From positions 13,541,475 to 13,605,474 of the forward strand of contig CAMGYJ010000008.1 in the NCBI GenBank assembly GCA_946122785.1: 64,000 bases of DNA, given 5' to 3'. The notes under the pieces are model-generated. The model worked only from the letters and a program-made list of their open reading frames with translations. It had not been told where the DNA came from and ran no database searches. Source of the stretch: Linum tenue. Its lineage: Eukaryota > Streptophyta > Magnoliopsida > Malpighiales > Linaceae. Position 1 is the stretch's first letter. The number at the start of each line of letters is the position of its first letter. Positions 1 through 9,538 of this stretch are shown here, in pieces. The translations under genes and the position numbers were made by a program.

Positions 1-2451
1 TATGCCAAAGTCGACCCTGTCTTTATTTAGCTATTATTAAGATAATTAAATTGTGGCTAATTTAAGCCATATAATATATTACTAAAAAAAAAAAGTTGTT
101 TGTGAAAGAACAGCTCTACGGCGGAAGGGAACAACGTTGTTTCAAAATAAAAAAAATTCAGCGTGGTTAGCCTAAACTCAGGGGAACAGAGTCGTTTGGG
201 TGAAAAATCACGCTAGGAAGTTGTTTTAACTGTGCTGTTTGACGATAAATAATAATTTTTAAAAATAAAATATTTTGTGCCACAGCGTTGAGCAACGATG
301 TTGGCTGAAAGAATTGTGACCGCAGCATCGCAAGGGAAAATGAAAGTATATCTACTGCAGCTTTGCGTTTGGGATTATCAGCCGGTCAGCTTTGTTTTAA
401 AATTAGAAAAAACGTTCACGGGCCAAACAGTGGTGTGCATGGACTTTTGATGGCCGAATTTCTTTTGATGGCCATTAAAATATGTTTAAGAAAAAAAAAG
501 AGAATCCAAACACGGCTATCTTAGCCGAGCAGAGCTGCAATTGCAATTCTATTGTGGATAAAAAAAATTGCAAAGGAAACAAGCATGTTTCAGGTCCAGC
601 AGTGTCGCTTTATTTTCTCACCAACATTGTGGTGACCGCAAAGCGGATGAAATAACACCGTGGTGAAACGCAACGGTATTGTTCCGGAGAAAGACATCGG
701 ACCCAATTGAAAAAAAAAGAAATTTGATTTTCGCATGGGGAAAACAATAATGTTTAGAAAAACATAAGGAAAAGTAATACGCCGTTGTTTACCCAAAACA
801 GCGTTGCAGGGCCAAAGCAGCGTTGCGGCGGCCGGGGGTTCAAACAAACGTTGGAGAGTTGGAGTTGAAGTCAATTTGGTTAAACACTTGGCCGCAAGGT
901 TGCCCAGGAGAAAGAAAGAAAGACCAAACGAGGACGTTTTGGCCAAATCCTCAATGCGGAGCCGCTGGAGCGGTGCCGTTTATTTTCTCTCCAGTAGAGT
1001 TTGGGCGCCACACTGTTGTTGAAAGAAGAAAAAATTTTTTAACGTTGTTTGAGGTTAAACATCAATGTTTGGCCAATTAGGTTGAAAGACTACTCCAACT
1101 TTTATTGCCACAAACTTGCTTGGCATATGCAAAGTTGGTCTTTTGTTATTATTACTTTATTGGCCGTCAATGCTACTTTTAGGTTTGGTCTGCGTGGTTG
1201 AATAGTACGAGTTTGGCAAAGTATGCAGCAAGTATAAAAATTTGCCAACTCCGTTACTACAAAAAAAAAAAAAGCCTTTAAGGCCATCGGCAGGGTTATG
1301 CTGATTCCAGCCGGTGTGGTATCGTTGTTCGATATCAAAATGTTTCTTTCTTATCAAATGAAACTGTTGTTGGAAGACCATCTTTGCTTTGAGTGAAACA
1401 ACGATGTTTCATTCCTCGTGGTGTTGGGGTTTGTCGAAACGCTACTGGCAATGATGAAGTTAGAAGGGAGAAATTGTTGCCCAGACAGTGTTGCTAGTGG
1501 CTGTAGCGTTGTAACTTGTAAGAGGGGAGCTGCTGGCGAACTAACAAAAGCCAAATAACGTTGCTGCTGTGACTAATCGTCGTCGTTTAGGGCACAAGCA
1601 GCGATGCGGCTTTTACAAGATTGCGGAATTGGTAAAAGCAGATAAATGCGAGCCGGTCATGTGTCCTCTCTGAAAAAAATCATGAAACGTTGCCGTGTTG
1701 AGAAGAACCAACGTTGTTTAGTGAAACGAAGAAAGAAATAATAAGAAAAGGAAGTTTGGCCTAAACAGTGTTGTTTAGATGCTACAGCCTACAAGGGTGC
1801 AGTGGGGATAACAGGATGCGTGTATGTTTATTGCCCAAAGGCCAACAGCTTTGCGGGTTTGTGATGGGAGAAAGAGAGCCTACTGCCACTTGTGTAGGCC
1901 GACAATAACGAATAAACAAAAAATAAATTTTCCCAAAACAACGTCGTTGAGAGCGAGAAAAATCCGAACTGTTGCGGTGAGGAAAACAGCGTTGAAAAAA
2001 TAGAGAGAGTTCTATTTGGCCAACGTTGAAATAGATTGGTCAAGCTTGTTCCTGCAGCATTGCAGGGGATGGTTGTTTTCCCAAAAGCAATTTTGTAGTG
2101 CTAGCCTGTAAAGGAACGTGAGCAAGTCAGTTGGTGATTTAGAGGCGCTAATAAACGTTGTCGTTCCGTGCAAACATCATTGGCGGGTGCATGAGGTGTA
2201 CTATGTGGAGACTGGAGAGCAGCCTTGCAAGGTGACAAATTAACCAACAATGTTGAAACGTCATCGTCCTTGAGCCAAGTAAAAACAAAGTTGCTCTTGT
2301 GAAGATTTCGCGGTCGCAGAGGGGATAGAAGCAGCCTGAACAGCCCTTCCTACATCAGGAGAATGTTAGTGGCCATGGTAAGTGAACTTTTCCATACTAG
2401 CAAATATCTCGGCCGCTATTCTTGGCAAACCAGGTTGAATCTTATGGAAGT
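1..2451 (+). other. 3' non-coding region of a C-type element
   Basis: This stretch runs from the last codons of a C-type ORF, cut by the window edge, to the polypurine-tract structure. It has no credible gene. It holds A-rich runs and many short palindromic cores such as CAACGTTG, CAGCGTTG and GCAGCATTGC. A small inverted repeat TGGCT/AGCCA lies at 54-69, just after the stop codon. It is nearly identical to 16356-18809, apart from small homopolymer changes (offset 16355, then 16358). The short open frames inside it are on both strands, have no family resemblance and are probably chance. Confidence 0.75.
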
Positions 2452-2546
2452 ATTTTAGGTGTTTAGGATTATGTCAACAATTTGGTTCATAATTCTTATA
2501 GTTCTTATAAACCAAATTGTGGGGGGCATTTGTTGACACCTAAAAT
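2452..2546 (+). promoter_or_regulatory. Polypurine tract with conserved inverted repeat
   Basis: The PPT GTGGGGGGCATT ends at 2530, directly before the LTR. Upstream, ACAATTTGGTT pairs with AACCAAATTGT. Further out, ATTTTAGGT (2452-2460) and GTCAACA can pair with the LTR start TGTTGAC and ACCTAAAAT. The PPT would then lie in a bulge. The loop is longer here than in most copies (an extra TTCTTATAG-like duplication). Confidence 0.75.
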
Positions 2547-2587
2547 TAATTTGGTCGGAAGTAAATGCCGCATTAATTAGTCTCGGC

Positions 2588-2779
2588 ATTTAATTCGATA
2601 CCGCGGGTAAAAAACGGTGTCGTTTGGAGTCGAGCGGTATCGCGGGAAGTTAAAACGATACCGCGAAACAGGAAAACGGTACCGCAAGGAAGCTCACCGG
2701 TATCGCGGCACTGGAAACGACACTGTTTACCAGAAAACAGGATGTGGGCCGCGCGTGTAGTATTGGTGTTGGAAAAGGA

Positions 2780-2818
<39 letters not shown>

Positions 2819-3256
2819 TATTCCTTGTGGGAAGGGGAGAAGCGGCACCGCATGGAGACAAGCGGCACCTCGGAGAGTTAAAACAGTACCGCAAGGAGGC
2901 TCAGCGGAACCGCGGCACTGGAAACGACACTGTTTGTCGGAAAACAAGAGGCGGGCCGCGTGTGTAGCATTGGTGTTGGAAAAGGAGTATTTTATTTTAT
3001 TTTATTTATTCCTTGTGGGAAGGGGAGAAGCGGTACCGCATGGAGATAAGCGGTATCGCGGAGAATTTAATTCGATACCGCGGGTAAAAAACGGTGTCGT
3101 TTGGAGTCGAGCGGTATCGCGGGAAGTTAAAACGATACCGCGAAACAGGAAAACGGTACCGCAAGGAAGCTCACCGGTATCGCGGCACTGGAAACGACAC
3201 TGTTTACCAGAAAACAGGATGTGGGCCGCGCGTGTAGTATTGGTGTTGGAAAAGGA

Positions 3257-3295
<39 letters not shown>

Positions 3296-3541
3296 TATTC
3301 CTTGTGGGAAGGGGAGAAGCGGCACCGCATGGAGACAAGCGGCACCTCGGAGAGTTAAAACAGTACCGCAAGGAGGCTCAGCGGAACCGCGGCACTGGAA
3401 ACGACACTGTTTGTCGGAAAACAAGAGGCGGGCCGCGTGTGTAGCATTGGTGTTGGAAAAGGAGTATTTTATTTTATTTTATTTATTCCTTGTGGGAAGG
3501 GGAGAAGCGGTACCGCATGGAGATAAGCGGTATCGCGGAGA
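2588..3541 (+). repeat. 477-bp tandem duplication within LTR 1
   Basis: The segment from about 2588 is repeated from about 3065 with period 477 bp (for example TTCGATACCGCGG at 2594 and 3071). The two copies look identical by eye. The sister LTR at 18889 has one copy only, so the duplication is recent. Each copy contains one ATT microsatellite. Confidence 0.85.
2781..2819 (+). repeat. (TTA)n microsatellite in LTR
   Basis: About 13 TTA units lie in a fixed position of the LTR, between GGAAAAGGAG and TATTCCTTGTGG. Equivalent tracts of varying length occur at about 3258-3296, 5187-5217, 9507-9538, 19138-19177, 32218-32250, 48358-48380, 49588-49620 and 54058-54090. Confidence 0.85.
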
Positions 3542-4500
3542 ATTAAAACGGTACCGCGGATTTAAAAACGGTGCCGCGAGAGCCTGATAAGTGGTGCCGA
3601 TTAATTAAAAACCATATCGGGTAAGTGACTGGCCCAAAAATCCGCCCAGCCCAAACGTGCGAGATCGCGGCAATTTAATACGTTGGTGCTTCTTTTTAAT
3701 ATGTTAGGTGGTGTGGTTTAATTCAAAAAAGTACCGCGAGTAGGCTCATCGGTGTCGCGGATTAGAAAACGACAGTGTTTAATATAAAACAATGTCGTGG
3801 AGTAAAAAAGCAAACAGAGCTGTTTGGGGAAGAAAACGACATCGCGTGAGATTCACACCAACCCGAGTGAGGAGGAGATCAAGACGGTTGAGACACGTGG
3901 GAGTTCACATCGGAGCAGTTGAGGAAGCGGTTCCACCTAGCGTGAAGACTACGAAGCGGTTTTTCGAATAAAAGCAGCGGAGCAAGTAGAGAGAGGGGAC
4001 AACCAAATCAACACAGAAACACATCTGTCAAACTTATCTTTTTCTCTGTAACTCCTTCGCGGAGCTCTCCTTCCAGGAAGGATCTCCATAGTTGTAGTCT
4101 TAGTCGTAGTCGCGGAGCTCTCCACAGGAATCTCCATAGGAGTAGCGGTAGCGTAGATTCCTCAAAACTCAAACACCCTCGTTCGAACGTAGTTTGGAGA
4201 GGTGCGAACCGTAGTAACGGTCGTTCTTGGTTAGAAGTCAGAGGTGCATCGATCAGATCAACACCGCCCGACGGTGGATATTTGACGGTCACGTTGATTT
4301 CACCATTTAGAGGTGCATCGATCAAATCAACGGCGCCGACATTCGGCGGCGGATATTTGACGGTCGTCTCGATTTCAGCAATTAGCGGTGCAGTCGATCA
4401 AACGGCACCGCAAGAGTTTCCACCGCGAAACATCAAATCAACATCGCCGGAAACGAATTCGGCACCGGCGGTGGCTTTTGTTTTTCCCGAGGAAACAAAT

Positions 4501-4518
4501 TGGCACGCCCGATGGGAC
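4501..4518 (+). promoter_or_regulatory. Primer-binding site, tRNA-Arg(UCU)
   Basis: TGGCACGCCCGATGGGAC lies three bases after the LTR end. It is complementary to the 3' end of a plant-type tRNA-Arg(UCU): CCA, discriminator, acceptor strand and part of the T arm. This is the normal 18-nt length. Confidence 0.75.
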
Positions 4519-4531
4519 ACGTGTGTTTGAT

Positions 4532-4627
4532 ATGGCTTTGCGACGAGGAAAAGAAGATTTTCTTCCACAAGTCTCCGTGGAGGAGGAGGATCAACTAGTC
4601 AACATCGAGGCATTTGTTGACACCTAA
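4532..4627 (+). pseudogene. ORF start of a deleted element fused to the next LTR
   Basis: An ATG 13 bases after the PBS opens a frame beginning MALRRGKEDFLPQV, which resembles the start of the B ORF and of the large Gag (MAPRRRNPEGD). After 27 codons it runs into the 5' end of LTR 2 and stops at 4627. The whole internal region between the two LTRs is only 117 bp (4498-4614). The junction is at GAGG/CATT, which looks like the end of a polypurine tract, so the ORF body and 3' region were deleted. It is too short to have a function by itself. Confidence 0.6.
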
Positions 4628-5183
4628 AATTAATTCGGCCGGAATTAAATGCCGTATTAATTAGTCTCGGCATTTAAGTCGATACCGCGGGTAAAAACGG
4701 TGTCGTAGGGAGTCGAGCGGTGTCGCGGGAAACAAAAAACGGTACCGCAAGTAAGCCCAGCGGTACCGCAACATTGGAAACGACACCGCTTGCCGAAAAT
4801 AAAAAAGGGTCGTGCGTTTAATGGGGTTGGAGGAGGAGTTTTGATTATTTGATTATTATTTTTTATTCCTTGGGAGAAGCGGCACCGCGGGGAGTTAAAA
4901 CGGTACCGCAAGGAAGCTCAGCGGTACCGCGGTACTGGAAACGATACCGAAAATCAAAAGGGGGCCGCGCGGTTAGTAGGGTATTGGAAAAGGAGTTTTG
5001 TTTATAATTAATTATTGTTATTTTTATTCCTTGTTGGATGGGGAGAAGCGGTACCGCGGAGAGCTAAAACGGTGCCGCGGAATTAAAAACAGTACCGCAA
5101 GGAAGCTCAGCGGTACCGCGACACAGAAAACGACACCGCCGGAAAATAAGAACGTGCGTTTTGGTATTGGTGTTGGAAAAGGA

Positions 5184-5217
<34 letters not shown>

Positions 5218-6573
5218 GTTATTCCTTGTGGGAAGGGGAGAAGCGGTACCGCATGGAGACAAGCGGCACCGCGGAGAGTTAAAACAGTACCGCGGATTTA
5301 AAAACGGTGCCGCGAGAGCCTGGTAAGCGGTACCGATTAATTAAAAATCATATCGGGCAAGTGACCAAAATTCACCCGGCCCAATGCGAGCGCCGACTGC
5401 GGCGGTTCCATGGATTAATATTTTTTGGCTATATCGGCGGTGTCGTTTAATTCAAAACGGTACCGCGAGTAAGCTCAACGATACCGCGGATTAGCAAACG
5501 ACAGTGTTTAAATAAAAAAACAATGTCGCAAAAGAAAAAAACAAACGGAGCTGGTTGGGAAAGAAAATGACACCGCAAGGCTGGAAGCGGAGTCGTTTAA
5601 TATTAAAACGGTGTCGCGGGTAGAATCAAGCGGAGCTGTTTGGGAAAGGAAACGACATCGCGGGATCATGAAACAATTCACGTAAAGTTCACGCGAAGCA
5701 GTTTGAGGAGCGAAAAGGTTGAGACACGCGGGATTTCACAACGGAGCAGTTGAGGAAGCGGTTCCACCGAGCGTGAAGACTACGAAGCAGTTTTTCGAAT
5801 AAAAGCAGTGGAGCAAGGAGAGAGAAGGGACAACCGAAAAATCAACACAGAAACACATCTGTCAAACTTTACCTTTTTTCTCTGTAACTCCTTCGCGGAG
5901 CTCTCCTTCCAGGAAGGATCTCCATAGTTGTAGTCTTAGTCGTAGTCGCGGAGCTCTCCACAGGAATCTCCATAGGAGTAGCGGTAGCGTAGATTCCTCT
6001 AAACTCAAACACCCTCGTTCGAACGTAGTTTGGAGAGGTGCGAACCGTAGTAACGGTTGTTTGATTAGAAGTCAAGGGTGCATCGATCAAATCAACGACG
6101 CCGACACCGGCGGCGGATATTTGACGATCTTCTTTGTTTTCTGTTCGATCGATCAAATCAACGACGCCGACACCGGTGGCGGATATTTGACGATCATCAT
6201 CAATTTCAGCAAGCAGCGGTGCATCCGATCAAACGACACCGCAAGAGTTTCCACCGCGAAACATCAAATCAACATCGCCGGAAACAAATTCGGCACCGGC
6301 GGTGGCATTTGGTTTTTCCGAGGAAACAAATTGGCACACCTGGTGGGACTCGAACCCACAATCGTTTGATTAGAAGTCAAAGGTGTGTCGATCAAATCAA
6401 CGACGCCGACACCGGCGGCGGCCATTTGACGATCGTCTTTGTTTCTGTTTTAATCGATCAAATCAACGGCGCCGACACCGGCGGCGGATATTTGACGATT
6501 TTTTGCTGACGTGTGTTTTGTGTTTTTCTTGAAAACCGTGCGCAGTTAACACACGAGTTTCGCTAACGAAACA
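4615..6573 (+). mobile_element. LTR 2, with an embedded extended PBS
   Basis: It starts TGTTGACACC. A first LTR-like end (GGAAACA) is at 6328, followed by an extended tRNA-Arg complement (6332-6379). A further 194 bp follow, ending with a second LTR-like terminus, CTAACGAAACA, at 6573. The second terminus resembles the LTR of the large minus-strand element (27090-27180), the first that of the small elements. The true boundary is therefore either 6328 (1714 bp) or 6573 (1959 bp). Confidence 0.75.
6332..6379 (+). other. Extended tRNA-Arg(UCU) complement (48 nt)
   Basis: The sequence starts as an 18-nt PBS and continues with CTCGAACCCACAATCG and GATTAGAAGTCA. It is the complement of the T arm, variable region and anticodon arm of tRNA-Arg(UCU), with the anticodon complement AGA inside TTAGAAG. 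It is not a tRNA gene, since the D arm and 5' acceptor strand are missing. It is best read as a reverse-transcribed copy of the primer, made past base 58. Confidence 0.75.
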
Positions 6574-6576
6574 TTT

Positions 6577-6594
6577 TGGCACGCCCGGTGGGAC
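6577..6594 (+). promoter_or_regulatory. Primer-binding site, tRNA-Arg(UCU)
   Basis: TGGCACGCCCGGTGGGAC lies three bases after the second terminus of LTR 2 and 13 bases before the ACG codon of the A ORF. It has the normal 18-nt length. Confidence 0.75.
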
Positions 6595-6607
6595 ACGTGT
6601 GTTTGAC

Positions 6608-8095
6608 ACGGCTCCGCGTCGAGAAAATCAAGATCGTGATCTTCCACACGTACCTGTGGAGGAGGAGGCGCCCGGCATCGAAGTTGGTCAGGCGAACGGG
6701 GCAGATAGACGTACTCAAAGGATGGAAGAGCGGCTACATGATGAAATCCTGTATCTACGTCAATCCATGGAGGAGTTTCGCCAATCCATGAAGGAGTTTC
6801 ACCAAGAGGTAAATCTCCAATTTGATAATCTTGAAAAGAAAATGGATAAGTTTGAAAACAACATAGATCGATGGTTTGATAAGTTGGATGACTGTGTTTC
6901 TGATTTTAGTATGTCAATACATAGAGCCACATGTGATTTTGATGTGTTTAAATCTGAAACCATGTCTGTTGCGTGCGATGATTTGATGGTTGATCGGCTA
7001 GCCAAGGTCAACCAAACGCCATCGACGGGTATGGCTACAACATTGTTGCCAGAAGCAAGGAATCCCAATGTGTCTTTTCCAGTGAACAACAATGTTCTAA
7101 AGGACACGCCAATTGGAAGTGGCTTGCAGAAGCCACTACCAAGAAGTCAGTATCGACTTACTTCTTGTAAGATTGAAAACAAGAACCAGGGTCGAGAACC
7201 TTGTTATAATCACGTCGAGCATAGCAAGCTCACGTATGATGGGTTGTTCAAGCAGCATCGCAATGGTGTTCAATCTAAACCGCTAGGGGGGCATGAGATC
7301 CCACTGCAAGGCGGGTTGAAGGGGAAACGATATCACAAGTGGCGAAGCAGTTTGCCACATCCACCCTGTTCTAGGAAAAAGCATATGTGGGTTGCCACAA
7401 ACACTATTCAATATGGAGGTGGTGATCACGTGAAAACCCCCAAGGCCACGAAAGTTGGTGTAACTTACCTAGATCCTTCGTGTAAGTTGTCCCCAAAGCC
7501 GCCACCGAGTGAAGTGGGGGGCAAGTTCAAGCAAGCCCGACATGGAGTTGCCACACCAGTGTCGAGGAGGAACAAGTCTGCTATGAATGGTGGATTGGGG
7601 GGCCAGTATAATACTCTACAAACTCCAAAATCACACGGGAGCTCAAAGGAAACGATGTGGATGTGTGGTAAGTGTCGTGGTAAACAAAGCACCCACACAC
7701 TTGTCGGTGAAGCTCGTAAGCATCGGTGCTTATACTCACAGCAACATGGTGAGAGTGCGAAGCTGACAAAACCAGACCTGTTTGGGCAAGCAATGCCATA
7801 TGGTCGACTTGGTAAGACAAAGGTGTCAAAAAACGTGAAGGTCTTGCCTAGAGCCAAGAACGCATATGATTTTTCATTCCGTGAGATGAGACCAAATCAG
7901 GCTCGTGGAGTTTCGAACAAAGGCGTTCGAGCTGAACAACCTGGAGAGGTGCAAGCCAACATTACTCCCAAAACATCAAAACCAACATGTGTGAAGCCAA
8001 CAGGTCAGGGTATTTATGGATGGCTTGTTTGGTTTGATCAGTGGAGTTGGCAGTGGGTGTGGACTTTCGGCATAATGATTTATGCCAAAGTCTAG
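6608..8095 (+). CDS. A-type Gag-derived protein of non-autonomous LTR element
   Basis: The frame of 495 codons opens at ACG, at the place where the large Gag has ATG (ACG GCT CCG CG against ATG GCT CCG CG). The first in-frame ATG is at 6722 (457 residues from there). Seen in the protein, counting from the ACG: a charged N-terminus like Gag; a probable coiled coil at about 40-100, with EVNLQFDNL matching EVNQRFDAL of the large Gag; a short FDVF block; a GGHEIP...KWRSSLPHPPC block at about 220-254, matching the Gag zinc-knuckle region without its first Cys; a CGKC pair; and the tail WLVWFDQWSWQWVWTFG. The capsid-type Gag core is missing. From residue about 330 this copy is closer to the C ORF than to the other A copies. 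It may act as a nucleic-acid or Gag partner; this is inference. Confidence 0.7.
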   Translation, partial: TAPRRENQDRDLPHVPVEEEAPGIEVGQANGADRRTQRMEERLHDEILYLRQSMEEFRQSMKEFHQEVNLQFDNLEKKMDKFENNIDRWFDKLDDCVSDFSMSIHRATCDFDVFKSETMSVACDDLMVDRLAKVNQTPSTGMATTLLPEARNPNVSFPVNNNVLKDTPIGSGLQKPLPRSQYRLTSCKIENKNQGREPCYNHVEHSKLTYDGLFKQHRNGVQSKPLGGHEIPLQGGLKGKRYHKWRSSLPHPPCSRKKHMWVATNTIQYGGGDHVKTPKATKVGVTYLDPSCKLSPKPPPSEVGGKFKQARHGVATPVSRRNKSAMNGGLGGQYNTLQTPKSHGSSKETMWMCGKCRGKQSTHTLVGEARKHRCLYSQQHGESAKLTKPDLFGQAMPYGRLGKTKVSKNVKVLPRAKNAYDFSFREMRPNQARGVSNKGVRAEQPGEVQANITPKTSKPTCVKPTGQGIYGWLVWFDQWSWQWVWTFGIMIYAKV

Positions 8096-8862
8096 CCGTT
8101 ATTTATTTATTTAGATATTATTAAGTAAATAGAGTGTGGCTAATTTAGGCCACGAGAAAATTACTATATATATAAAAAGTAGCTTGGCGAAGCTTGCCGC
8201 ATCGTTGCGAACAATATTAAATTTTCAGATTGGGTCGCTTTGGTTTAAAAAAAAAAAAAATGCGGCCTGGTTAAAAAACAAAGTTTTTTTTAATTAGCGG
8301 CTTTGAGGGAAGGAGGCCGCCAGGCCTGAAGAAAAAAGTATGTATGCAGCGCTGGCGGAGGAGAGAAACAGCTCTAGCGGAAAATAAAAAAAAAATTAAA
8401 TTAAATAAAAAGAGGGCCGCTAACAGCCCTGGTAAAAAAAAGGGGAATCAGTGCTGCCGCAAACAGCTCTGGCGGAAATAAAATAAAAAAAAAACAAAAT
8501 AGGAGGGCGGCCAAAACAGCGCTGCGAGAGAAAAGAAAAAAAAAGGGAATCAGCGCTGCGGCCAAACAGCTCTGGCGGGGCAGAAAAAAAAATTTATTAA
8601 TAATAAATTAAAAAAAAGGGCCGCCTAACAGCCCTGATATTTAAAAAAAAAATTTAATTAATAGAGGCAGCGCTGATGGAGAGTTCTAATATAAAAAAAA
8701 AATGCAGTGCTGGTGAAAAAAAAAACTTATAAAAAAACAAAAGATCAAGACATTGCTGCCGTGGGTGCAGCCTTGCAGTAGAATTGCATGCCACTTTCAC
8801 TGGTTCTTGCCAAAATCACCTTTGGCAAAACGTGATTTGTGGATTTTCTTGGTAAAGTTGAT
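8096..8862 (+). other. 3' non-coding region of A element (mosaic)
   Basis: An inverted repeat GTGGC...GCCAC lies at 8136-8153, after the stop. The first 270 bp match the A elements (57274 on). From about 8366 the sequence switches to the B type (same as 35804-36289). It consists of A runs alternating with CAGCGCTG, CAGCCCTG and CAGCTCTGGCGG. No gene is seen. Confidence 0.75.
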
Positions 8863-8954
8863 TTAATTTTAGGTGGTATAAGTTGTAACAACAATTTGGT
8901 TCATAATTCTTATAAACCAAATTGTGGGGGGCATTTGTTGACACCTAAAATTAA
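8863..8954 (+). promoter_or_regulatory. Polypurine tract with conserved inverted repeat
   Basis: TTAATTTTAGGTG (8863-8875) is complementary to CACCTAAAATTAA inside the LTR start (8942-8954). The inner stem is ACAATTTGGTT/AACCAAATTGT. GTGGGGGGCATT lies between the inner stem and the LTR. Confidence 0.75.
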
Positions 8955-9504
8955 TTCGGCCGGAATTAAATGCCGTATTAATTAGTCTCGGCATTTAAGT
9001 CGATACCGCGGGTAAAAACGGTGTCGTAGGGAGTCGAGCGGTGTCGCGGGAAACAAAAAACGGTACCGCAAGTAAGCCCAGCGGTACCGCAACATTGGAA
9101 ACGACACCGCTTGCCGAAAATAAAAAAGGGTCGTGCGTTTAATGGGGTTGGAGGAGGAGTTTTGATTATTTGATTATTATTTTTTATTCCTTGGGAGAAG
9201 CGGCACCGCGGGGAGTTAAAACGGTACCGCAAGGAAGCTCAGCGGTACCGCGGTACTGGAAACGATACCGAAAATCAAAAGGGGGCCGCGCGGTTAGTAG
9301 GGTATTGGAAAAGGAGTTTTGTTTATAATTAATTATTGTTATTTTTATTCCTTGTTGGATGGGGAGAAGCGGTACCGCGGAGAGCTAAAACGGTGCCGCG
9401 GAATTAAAAACAGTACCGCAAGGAAGCTCAGCGGTACCGCGACACAGAAAACGACACCGCCGGAAAATAAGAACGTGCGTTTTGGTATTGGTGTTGGAAA
9501 AGGA

Positions 9505-9538
<34 letters not shown>

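Larger units (their letters stand above)
2531..4497 (+). mobile_element. LTR 1 (C-type, with internal 477-bp duplication)
   Basis: It starts TGTTGACACC and ends GGAAACA, and a PBS follows at 4501. The first part is built of CGRYRYCG octamers (for example starts at 2596, 2615, 2635, 2656, 2677 and 2698). The last part has repeated modules with ATCGATCAAATCAAC and GGATATTTGACG, introduced by a tRNA-like GGTTAGAAGTCAGAGG at about 4228. At about 1967 bp it is longer than its sister at 18889 because of a 477-bp tandem duplication. Confidence 0.85.

Noticed and set aside
2590..2730. CRISPR-like array (short repeats at regular spacing)
   Set aside because: The repeated unit is an 8-bp degenerate palindrome with about 12-bp gaps inside an LTR, and the sequence is from a plant-type genome.
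2573..2947. Protein with a poly-Asn tract (minus), and the poly-Leu frame 2742-3587 (plus)
   Set aside because: Both come from the TTA/AAT microsatellite and octamer repeats of the LTR; the same frames occur at every LTR copy with length changes.
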